64,000 bases of DNA. Source: Clostridiales bacterium (lineage in GTDB: Bacteria; Bacillota; Clostridia; Christensenellales; Borkfalkiaceae). The stretch covers positions 1-64,000 of the forward strand of contig SVIB01000003.1 in NCBI GenBank assembly GCA_015055505.1, written 5' to 3'. Made by a program: the position numbers and the translations under genes. Of this stretch, positions 31,042-38,973 are shown in pieces. The notes beneath the pieces were generated by a model that saw nothing but the letters and a program-made list of their open reading frames with translations, made no database searches and was not told the origin of the DNA. Position 1 is the first letter of the stretch. Each line of letters begins with the position of its first letter.

Positions 31042-32760
31042 ATGTTAAGAAAATTTGCAAGATACTATAAACCGCATTTAAAACTGTTTATTTTGGATAT
31101 GGTTTGCGCTCTTTTAGTTTCGGTTTGCAATCTCGTTTATCCCAAAATCGCGGGACAGATTACAGTCGTTGAGGAGTTGAATTTTATACTCGTTTGGGGT
31201 GGTGCGCTACTTGCCATATTTGTTGTTAAAGCGGTACTTAATTATATAATTGCATATTGGGGACACGTCGTAGGCGTAAAAATACAAGCCGATATGCGAC
31301 GGGATTTATTTAATCATTTACAGACCTTGCCATTTTCGTACTACGACGAAACGAAAACGGGCTCTATAATGAGTAGGCTTGTAAACGACTTGTTTGAAGT
31401 TTCCGAACTTGCCCATCACGGTCCTGAGGATATTTTTCTATCGGTCGTAACTATGATAGGCGCGCTTATTATGATTTGTCTTATCGAGCCGTGGCTTGCT
31501 TTAATCGTGCTTATAGTGTTGCCGTTTATAATTTTTATTGCGACCAAGTTAAGACTTGGACTTATAAGTTCGTTTAAAACGGCAAGAGAAAAGACTTCGG
31601 AAATAAATTCGACGATAGAAAGTTCTATTTCGGGGATTAGAGTTGCAAAAGCGTACACGGCTGAGCAACATGAAAAATTGAAATTTAAAGGGGCAAACGA
31701 TAATCTCAAAAAAGCGAGAAGTATGCAGTATAAAGCAATGAGTAATTTCCATACGGCAATGACTTTCGCTATGGATTTTTTGTATCTCGTCGCTTTTGTT
31801 GCAGGCGGAATATTCTATTGGATGGGAAAAATTACGACTCCCGAAGTTACGTCTTACGTTTTATATATTGCAAGTTTGATAACTCCAATACGAACTTTCG
31901 TTACGATTTTTGAACAAATACAAAACGGTATGACCGGTTTTGAAAGGTTTCAGGAAGTCCTTGCAATTAAGCCTGAAAATGAGGCAAAAGCCCCCGTATA
32001 TGTCGATAAACTCGACGGTAATATAATTTTTGATAACGTAAATTTCAGTTATAAAAAGGACTCTTGCGACGATAAAAACTTAATTTTAAAGAATTTCAAT
32101 TTAAATATAAAAGCGGGTGAAACGGTTGCGCTTGTCGGCCCGTCGGGAGGCGGAAAGACGACGCTTTGCAATTTAATTCCAAGATTTTACGAGATTGACA
32201 GCGGAAAGATTACGATTGACGGAATAGATACAAAAGAAATGAGTTTTTACGATTTGCGTAAGAATATAGGTATAGTTGCGCAAGACGTGTTCATTTTTAG
32301 CGGAACGGTAAAAGAGAATATTGCATACGGAAATTTCGAGGCTACCGACGAACAAATTAAAGAAGCCGCGCGCCTTGCAAATATAGACGGATTTATTTCT
32401 TCCTTAGACGAGGGGTACGACACCTACGTCGGCGAGAGAGGAGTTAAACTTTCAGGCGGTCAAAAACAAAGAATTTCAATAGCGCGCGCATTTTTGAAAA
32501 ATCCGCCCATTTTGATTTTGGACGAGGCGACTTCCGCGCTTGATAACGTTACCGAAGTGCAAATACAAGAGTCATTAGAAAAACTTTGCGAAGGAAGAAC
32601 GACGATTGTCGTTGCGCATAGACTTACTACGATACAAAACGCCGACGAAATAATCGTTATAGACGCTGACGGAGTAAAAGAGAGAGGCACTCACCAACAA
32701 CTTATGCAAAACGGCGGGGTGTACAACGCTCTTTATAATAGGACGGCTTATGTTAACTGA
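31042..32760 (+). CDS. ABC transporter, fused permease/ATP-binding protein
   Basis: N-terminal TM domain; GPSGGGKTT, LSGGQKQRISIARA, ILDEATSALD. Confidence 0.92.
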   Translation: MLRKFARYYKPHLKLFILDMVCALLVSVCNLVYPKIAGQITVVEELNFILVWGGALLAIFVVKAVLNYIIAYWGHVVGVKIQADMRRDLFNHLQTLPFSYYDETKTGSIMSRLVNDLFEVSELAHHGPEDIFLSVVTMIGALIMICLIEPWLALIVLIVLPFIIFIATKLRLGLISSFKTAREKTSEINSTIESSISGIRVAKAYTAEQHEKLKFKGANDNLKKARSMQYKAMSNFHTAMTFAMDFLYLVAFVAGGIFYWMGKITTPEVTSYVLYIASLITPIRTFVTIFEQIQNGMTGFERFQEVLAIKPENEAKAPVYVDKLDGNIIFDNVNFSYKKDSCDDKNLILKNFNLNIKAGETVALVGPSGGGKTTLCNLIPRFYEIDSGKITIDGIDTKEMSFYDLRKNIGIVAQDVFIFSGTVKENIAYGNFEATDEQIKEAARLANIDGFISSLDEGYDTYVGERGVKLSGGQKQRISIARAFLKNPPILILDEATSALDNVTEVQIQESLEKLCEGRTTIVVAHRLTTIQNADEIIVIDADGVKERGTHQQLMQNGGVYNALYNRTAYVN

Positions 32761-33448
32761 TAGAGAAATAATTGAAAATTTTGGTGGCGACGAAGATTTT
32801 TTCGTGTGCGCAAAATACGCTCTTTTGCACGGCGCAAAGAAAATTTACGCAGAAAAAGACGGGTTACTTCTTTTTTACGGCGGGGTTTATAACCTCTTTG
32901 GAACGAGCGGAAAGGGGATAGAAAATGCGCTTGCTTGCGTTGATAAGGCTAACTGTTTCGTGTGTTCAACCGAGGAAGAGTGTTCGGCGGTGATGAATAA
33001 GTTTGGATTTAAAAAATCAAAGCCGTGCTATCAAATTTGGTATAAAAAACCATTCGGAGTTAAAATTCCTGAAAATACCGAGGTTAAAAGGTTAGAGCCA
33101 ACCGACCAAAATATTGACTTCGTAACGGATACTTATACGCTTGGCTTTTCACGTGAATCAATAAAAGCGCTTATGACCGACTTTGAATTTTACGCAACGT
33201 ATACGGACGGTGAAATTTCGGGGTATATAGGCAGGCACGACGAGGGGTCAATCGGGATTTTAGAGATTATGCCTAAATTTAGAAGAAGGGGGCTTGGCGC
33301 GTTTTTAGTTGATTATTCGGTACAAAAGGTTATAGAAAACGGCGACCTTGCCTATTGCCATATAGTTAAAGATAATACGGGTAGTTTAAATATGCACTTA
33401 AAGATGAATTTTACCCCTTCAAACAAACTCGTATGGTGGTGCAGCTAA
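32750..33448 (+). CDS. GNAT family N-acetyltransferase
   Basis: IMPKFRRRGLGAFLVDYSVQKV acetyl-CoA loop. Confidence 0.8.
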   Translation: MLTDREIIENFGGDEDFFVCAKYALLHGAKKIYAEKDGLLLFYGGVYNLFGTSGKGIENALACVDKANCFVCSTEEECSAVMNKFGFKKSKPCYQIWYKKPFGVKIPENTEVKRLEPTDQNIDFVTDTYTLGFSRESIKALMTDFEFYATYTDGEISGYIGRHDEGSIGILEIMPKFRRRGLGAFLVDYSVQKVIENGDLAYCHIVKDNTGSLNMHLKMNFTPSNKLVWWCS

Positions 33449-33506
33449 CGGTAAATTTTTAAATAATCGACCTATAGGCGTACTTTTTTTGAATTACGGA
33501 GTGAAA

Positions 33507-34667
33507 ATGAGAGTTTTTTTAATCGTTTTAGACAGCGTTGGAATAGGTGGCGCTCCCGACGGCGAAAAGTTTAACGACGGGGGAAGTAATACCCTAAAAG
33601 CGTGTTTTCAAAGCGGAAAACTTAATATTCCAAACTTAAAAAGATTGGGGCTTTATAATATTGACGGCGTAGATTTCGGTCAAAAGACAGACATGCCTTT
33701 GGGCGCTTATGCAAGACTTATAGAGAAGTCAAACGGAAAGGATACGACCGTCGGGCATTGGGAGTTGGCAGGGCTGGTTTCAAACGAGCCTTTTCCTACC
33801 TATCCTAACGGTTTTCCCAAAGAGATAATAGAGGAATTTGAATTAAAGACGGGCAGAAAAGTTCTTTGCAATAGACCGTATTCGGGTACTGAGGTAATTA
33901 AAGATTACGGGAGAGAACATATAGAAACGGGAAATTTAATAGTTTATACTTCCCAAGACAGCGTTTTTCAAATTGCCGCGCACGAGCAAGTAGTAAGCGT
34001 CAATCAACTTTATGAGTACTGCCAAATCGCAAGAAAAATTTTAGTTGGAAAACATTCGGTGGGAAGGGTTATTGCCCGTCCTTTCGTGGGAGATGAAAAA
34101 GAGGGCTTTAAACGGACTGCAAATAGAAAAGATTTTTCGGTGCAACCGCCTAAAAAGACTATGCTTGACTGCTTAAAAGAGAACGGCAAACAAGTTATAG
34201 GAATAGGAAAAATAGGGGATATTTTTGGCGGTCAAGGACTTACCGAGAGTATAAAAACAAAATCCGATAGCGACGGAATTGAAAAAACTCTCGAAGTTAT
34301 AGATAGGGATTTCGACGGACTATGCTTTGTAAATTTGGTGGATTTCGACGCCGTGTACGGACATAGAAACGACGTGGACGGATATGCGGAAAATCTTAAC
34401 CGTTTTGATATAGGCTTAGGAAAAATTTTAAAAGAGTTAAAAGAAAGCGATATATTGATGATAACCGCAGACCACGGTTGCGATCCGTCAACGCCGTCAA
34501 CCGACCATTCGAGAGAGTGCGTGCCCTTACTTATATACGGCAACAACGTTAATCCGATTAATGTCGGTAAGGAGAGTTTTTCTACGGTTGGAAAAACTGT
34601 TTGCGATTTATTTAGGGTTAAAAACGACCTTTACGGAAAATCAATTTATGATAAAATAATGAGATAA
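33507..34667 (+). CDS. deoB: phosphopentomutase
   Basis: VLDSVGIGGAPDGEKFNDGGSNTL, DSVFQIAAHE, ITADHGCDPSTPSTDHSRE. Confidence 0.95.
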   Translation: MRVFLIVLDSVGIGGAPDGEKFNDGGSNTLKACFQSGKLNIPNLKRLGLYNIDGVDFGQKTDMPLGAYARLIEKSNGKDTTVGHWELAGLVSNEPFPTYPNGFPKEIIEEFELKTGRKVLCNRPYSGTEVIKDYGREHIETGNLIVYTSQDSVFQIAAHEQVVSVNQLYEYCQIARKILVGKHSVGRVIARPFVGDEKEGFKRTANRKDFSVQPPKKTMLDCLKENGKQVIGIGKIGDIFGGQGLTESIKTKSDSDGIEKTLEVIDRDFDGLCFVNLVDFDAVYGHRNDVDGYAENLNRFDIGLGKILKELKESDILMITADHGCDPSTPSTDHSRECVPLLIYGNNVNPINVGKESFSTVGKTVCDLFRVKNDLYGKSIYDKIMR

Positions 34668-34699
34668 TCGACTTATACAAAGGTTTTTAGGAGTATAAT

Positions 34700-35560
34700 A
34701 TGAAAAGAAAGTATCTTAGTTTAATTACTGCGGTTTTATCGTTGCTTGCAATAGCGGTATACGCCGTTTTAGGCGTTTTGTTTATAATGAGGGTTGCAAA
34801 CGGGAACGAATTTATACCGAAGGTTGAAAAGAGTTTTTGGCTTTACGAGGTTATTCAAAGGGTAGGAAAGGCAGGGTTTAACGTGTTCTTTTCTATTATA
34901 GGAATAATTTTGTCGGTTATTTTGATGACGTATAGAGGAACGCTCGCGTATTTTTACTTCAAAGTGTTTAAAGGGGACGGCGCATTTTATAAAGAAAGAA
35001 AAGGGGAGATTGTTTTCTTCTCGGTTTTGGCAGGAATAGTTTGTGTTTTGGCAGGGTGGTTTTTTGTAAACGCAAATATTATTCCGCCCGAATTTAAGTT
35101 CGTTACCTTGCCGTTATTTATAACATATATATTGTTATGCGTGTTACCGATAGCCGAAATGATATTAAATAAGGTAATAAAAATTGCATCTTCACCCAAA
35201 GCGACGGCAAAGGAAGTGCCAACTAAAGAAAATATCGTCAAAGAACTTGATAAATTAGCGGACGAAACTGCTAAAAACGCTTTAAAAGAAAAAGAAGAAA
35301 ATAAGGACAGGCAAAAGGCGGAAAGTCAAGAAACCGCGCAAAAAGAAGAAAACAAAGAGGCTGGTGCGGTTACGGAAGAAAAGACTGAAGAACAAATAAA
35401 CGGGCAACAGGAAGAGTCGAAGCCTGAAGAAGACAAGGATAAAGCGACGGAAGAAAAAACCGAAGAAAAGGGCGAGGACAACCATAAGACCGCCGAGGAA
35501 GACAAAAATGAGTCGGTTTTAGAGAATAAGCCCGAAGAAAAAACCGAAAAAAGTGAGTAA
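34700..35560 (+). CDS. membrane protein with long Glu/Lys-rich C-terminal tail
   Basis: About four hydrophobic segments, then low-complexity EEKTEEK tail. Confidence 0.6.
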   Translation: MKRKYLSLITAVLSLLAIAVYAVLGVLFIMRVANGNEFIPKVEKSFWLYEVIQRVGKAGFNVFFSIIGIILSVILMTYRGTLAYFYFKVFKGDGAFYKERKGEIVFFSVLAGIVCVLAGWFFVNANIIPPEFKFVTLPLFITYILLCVLPIAEMILNKVIKIASSPKATAKEVPTKENIVKELDKLADETAKNALKEKEENKDRQKAESQETAQKEENKEAGAVTEEKTEEQINGQQEESKPEEDKDKATEEKTEEKGEDNHKTAEEDKNESVLENKPEEKTEKSE

Positions 35561-35667
35561 AAAGAGAAAAAACAAATTAACGTAAGCCATAAAAACAACG
35601 ATAAAATAAGCGTTTTTATAAAAAATAAAAAAAGAAAAAAATTCTTTTTAAAAATTAAAAAAAATGC

Positions 35668-35696
35668 TTGACAAAAAATTATGCTTATGATATTAT
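35668..35696 (+). promoter_or_regulatory. tRNA operon promoter
   Basis: TTGACA - 17 nt - TATTAT. Confidence 0.75.
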
Positions 35697-35720
35697 ATAC
35701 AAGCGTTGAACAAGAGTTGA

Positions 35721-35796
35721 CGGGGTGTAGCGCAGTTGGTAGCGCACGTGGTTTGGGACCATGGGGTCGGGAGTTCGAGTCTCTTCACCCCGACCA
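35721..35796 (+). tRNA. tRNA-Pro(TGG)
   Basis: Cloverleaf, anticodon loop TTTGGGA, encoded CCA. Confidence 0.95.
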
Positions 35797-35811
35797 CTTC
35801 GACTATGGCAC

Positions 35812-35888
35812 GGGCCTTTAGCTCAGTTGGTTAGAGCAGCCGGCTCATAACCGGCCGGTCCTAGGTTCGAGTCCTAGAAGGCCCACCA
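35812..35888 (+). tRNA. tRNA with CAT anticodon, probably tRNA-Ile2 (lysidine-modified)
   Basis: Loop CTCATAA; body resembles Bacillota Ile2 rather than Met. Confidence 0.9.
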
Positions 35889-35908
35889 TTAAACGCAAAA
35901 TTAAATAT

Positions 35909-35985
35909 GGCCTGGTAGTTCAGTTGGTTAGAACGCTAGCCTGTCACGCTAGAGGTCGAGGGTTCGAGTCCCTTCCAGGTCGCCA
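35909..35985 (+). tRNA. tRNA-Asp(GTC)
   Basis: Loop CTGTCAC; cloverleaf; GCCA end. Confidence 0.95.
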
Positions 35986-36022
35986 AAATATTATAGCCCT
36001 TGAGAATCAAGGGCTTGTATAT

Positions 36023-36098
36023 GCCCTGGTAGCTCAGTCGGTAGAGCAAGGGACTGAAAATCCCTCTGTCGGTGGTTCGATTCCGCCCTAGGGCACCA
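36023..36098 (+). tRNA. tRNA-Phe(GAA)
   Basis: Loop CTGAAAA; CCA end. Confidence 0.95.
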
Positions 36099-36117
36099 TT
36101 TTTTTAATTGGTAAATT

Positions 36118-36193
36118 GCTGGTGTAGCTCAATTGGCAGAGCAGCTGACTTGTAATCAGCAGGTTGTGGGTTCGATTCCAATCGCCAGCTCCA
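36118..36193 (+). tRNA. tRNA-Thr(TGT)
   Basis: Loop CTTGTAA; CCA end. Confidence 0.95.
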
Positions 36194-36227
36194 GTGCAAA
36201 CAACGTAAAACGTAAAAATAAATATAT

Positions 36228-36312
<85 letters not shown>

Positions 36313-36350
36313 CCAAAAAGAGCAATGCAAAACTGCATTGCTCTTTTTGG
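36313..36350 (+). terminator. tRNA operon terminator
   Basis: ccaaaaagagcaatgca-aaac-tgcattgctctttttgg. Confidence 0.85.
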
Positions 36351-36754
36351 TATGTGTACAGTAGGTGGATTTTAGGACAAAATTTGCAAGCAAATTTTGA
36401 ACGATTCCCCGCCGAGGGGCTCCCGCTTGTGGGAAACGACGGTATCCACCCTGCCCCAGATCAGGTTAAATCGGTACGTTTTTAATTTTGCGAATTACCC
36501 TGCCTATAAGTTGATTATTAAGGCTCTTTTTCAAATCTTCGGGTGGGTTTTTGGGTGGTGCTTTTTGGGTGGGTTTTTGCTACCTTTTTTCTCTAGATTC
36601 CTTGCTCAAAAAATGAATAATATTCACAAATAGGAAACCACTTGTTATTGATTTTAAACGTTTTAGTTTATGGATTATAAAAAGACTCTATTTATTGCAC
36701 ATATAGTTGCTTTATTTTTACCTCTTGCTGTTTTCTCCTTTGTAAATTAAAAAA

Positions 36755-37372
36755 TTAATTATTTGTTTCTAATAAATCTTCAATATTGCAGCCTAAAACC
36801 CTTGAAATTTGAAATAGTTTTATCGCCGGTGCTACATCGATGTCCAATCTTCGTTGTTCGTATAGTTGAATAGCTCTTATAGATACGTTGCTATAATTCG
36901 CCAATTCTTTTTGAGACAAATTAGCAGTTTTTCTATATCTTGCTAAATTTGTTTCTTTTTGAAAAACTATACTGTTTGCTACTTCAACGAACTTTTCCAT
37001 ACTTGCTTCGTGTAATGGGTTATACATTGAAATTATTCTTGAAGGGGGTAGTCTTCTTCCTATTTGTTCAAAGCCTAAACCTGTATACCATTGATAATAA
37101 GCAAGAACAAATCCACACCAGTATTCTGGTGATCTACTGTAAGAATATGGTTGAACCATAGCCATTTTTCCATCTGTAATTTCATTAAAAAGCGCTTGCG
37201 CAGGCATATTAACGTAACGGGGATTGCCTCTTCCAAATTGATGAGCAATACCACTCATTACAAAATGTTGAAATAGAACGTCCGCTCGCTTTTCGTCTGG
37301 GACGTAACTAAACGTTTCTGCAAGCGTTTGCATTGCATCATTTAAGTATATTTCGTTGTATGCGCGCATCAT
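36755..37372 (-). CDS. XRE-type HTH protein, putative antitoxin of the DUF3990 pair
   Basis: C-terminal RYRKTANLSQKELANYSNVSIRAIQLYEQRRLDI HTH; overlaps the DUF3990 gene end. Confidence 0.8.
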   Translation of the reverse strand: MMRAYNEIYLNDAMQTLAETFSYVPDEKRADVLFQHFVMSGIAHQFGRGNPRYVNMPAQALFNEITDGKMAMVQPYSYSRSPEYWCGFVLAYYQWYTGLGFEQIGRRLPPSRIISMYNPLHEASMEKFVEVANSIVFQKETNLARYRKTANLSQKELANYSNVSIRAIQLYEQRRLDIDVAPAIKLFQISRVLGCNIEDLLETNN

Positions 37373-38039
37373 CGTTTTTTACCTCTTGTCTTATAATATC
37401 CATAATGAATAAATCGTCTTTGTCTACTTTTATATTACGGGTTGTTTTTTGATAGTCTTCTCGTGCTTGCAAATCTCTTGCAACACGTTTTGTGTAGTAT
37501 GTTTCGTTTTCAGCAATACTGCTTTTTACGTAAGTTAATTGATTAAAAGCCTTTTCAGAATGTAAGACAACTTGTATGCCTAGCGCACCTAAATCCATTG
37601 CTTTAGATAACTGTTTAACAGTAATATTATTTTTTACAAAATCTCTTGCAAAAGAAAAGTAAGAGTCGTCCGCTCTGTATCCTATTATAACGTCAACGTC
37701 AGTCAAGTTCAAAGTAAAATTTTTCACAACATATTCTCTGGCTTGTTCATCGTTTGGGTTTAAGCCTTTGGGGATTCTGTATTGTAATAAAAGGGCAATC
37801 CAGTTCAATATGTTGTATTTTTTATTGGATAAGTCTAAAACTTTAAGCCCGTTTAAATCTAGTAAATATTCATTAGCGTAGCCGTCATTATTATCTGGGC
37901 AAGCCCATTCTTTGGCAAGTTCAATTTCTTTAGTGCAATAAAAACCGTATCCATAGTCGTTTGTTTCTTTACCGCCACGAAGCGTAGGTTTTTCGATAAT
38001 AAATTTAGAGCCGTGATAAATTGTTATTTTGTTATCCAT
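37338..38039 (-). CDS. DUF3990 protein, predicted ADP-ribosyltransferase-like toxin
   Basis: IYHGSKFIIEKPTLRGGKETNDYGYGFYCTKEIELAKEWA; ATG at 38039 with aggag RBS. Confidence 0.82.
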   Translation of the reverse strand: MDNKITIYHGSKFIIEKPTLRGGKETNDYGYGFYCTKEIELAKEWACPDNNDGYANEYLLDLNGLKVLDLSNKKYNILNWIALLLQYRIPKGLNPNDEQAREYVVKNFTLNLTDVDVIIGYRADDSYFSFARDFVKNNITVKQLSKAMDLGALGIQVVLHSEKAFNQLTYVKSSIAENETYYTKRVARDLQAREDYQKTTRNIKVDKDDLFIMDIIRQEVKNDDARIQRNILK

Positions 38040-38064
38040 ATATAGTATCTCCTTAATAATTCTA

Positions 38065-38093
38065 ATTATATCACCATACTGACAGTTTGTCAA
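38065..38093 (-). promoter_or_regulatory. toxin-antitoxin promoter with overlapping palindromic operator
   Basis: On minus strand TTGACA - 17 nt - TATAAT; palindrome TGACAGTTTGTCA at 38080-38092 overlaps the -35. Confidence 0.7.
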
Positions 38094-38256
38094 TATCTCA
38101 ACTACAAACTTTTAAAGTTTTTATCAGTGAAGTGATAGTATTTATTGCATTTTATGTCGATTGTTTCAATTTGGATAATATGCATTGTGAAATTTACGTT
38201 ATTATGCAAGAAGAGGTCAAGTAAGTAAGAAACAATAAAATAACTTTCAAAAAAAC

Positions 38257-38283
38257 AGGCGAAGATAATTCATATCTCCGCCT
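38257..38283 (-). terminator. intrinsic terminator, minus strand
   Basis: aggcggagata...atcttcgcct hairpin followed on minus strand by tgtttttttg. Confidence 0.6.
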
Positions 38284-38653
38284 ATCAATTTATTTAGAGT
38301 ATTTATCAAAATAAGTTTCACTTACCATAAACTACTTTTTTCATTTTCTTTTTGCTCCTTGTAATTTTTATTTTGCCTTTTTCGGCGGGCGACGAAGTGC
38401 ATAGGGCAAAACGTAATTAGGCTATGCCCAAACTTGTAACTAACATCTCTCATAAATCAGTTATACGTTGGGGCATAGCCATTTTGAAAAATATAATAGC
38501 CCCAAAGTAAAGGATACACGAAAAAATTGTTGGTTAAAAAAGTAATATTACAATGCTAACCAAGAATTTTTTCGCATTGACTAAGGGGTTTGATCTATGC
38601 GACTCTAGCCAACCGAACAAAGGAAAATTCGTATCGTTATTCTAAAAAGAAAA

Positions 38654-38679
38654 ACGGCTACCGAACTTTCGGTAGCCGT
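38654..38679. terminator. intrinsic terminator
   Basis: acggctaccgaa-ctttcggtagccgt then ccttttttc. Confidence 0.7.
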
Positions 38680-38911
38680 ACCTTTTTTCTTATAAAAATG
38701 CGTCTATAGGTCGATTATTAGCATTGCGTGAGAGAAAAGTCTTTAAAATTTAGCCTTTTTACACTAAAATAAAAAATGAAAAATTTTTCTTTATTTTTTG
38801 TTATATATTTGGTATAATATAGGAAAGAAACTAGAGTAAATCGTTTTTTAAGTGTAAACACGAAAAATTATATAATTTTTAAAAATATATACTTATTTTG
38901 TCTATTTGGCC

Positions 38912-38941
38912 TTGAAAACGCTAAAACCGATACTTTATAAT
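38912..38941 (+). promoter_or_regulatory. promoter of the GH28 gene with embedded cre/LacI-type operator-like sequence
   Basis: TTGAAA - 18 nt - TATAAT; TTGAAAACGCTAAAAC matches about 14/16 of a cre consensus. Confidence 0.5.
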
Positions 38942-38973
38942 TATAATACCATAATTATAGGTAGGCGTAGCGA

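Noticed and set aside
35282-35598. Minus-strand Phe/Leu-rich and Ser/Phe-rich ORFs opposite the Glu/Lys-rich tail
   Set aside because: Complement of low-complexity GAA/AAG codons, no independent coding signal.
36450-36470. Minus strand AACCTGATCTGG resembles the conserved 3' core of a TPP riboswitch
   Set aside because: No CUGAGA element or second core arm at the expected position, and no thiamine gene downstream; treated as chance.
36397-36633. 78-aa ORF after the tRNA cluster (MNDSPPRGSRLWETT...)
   Set aside because: Runs through the structured GC-rich element, no RBS, odd composition; unlikely coding.
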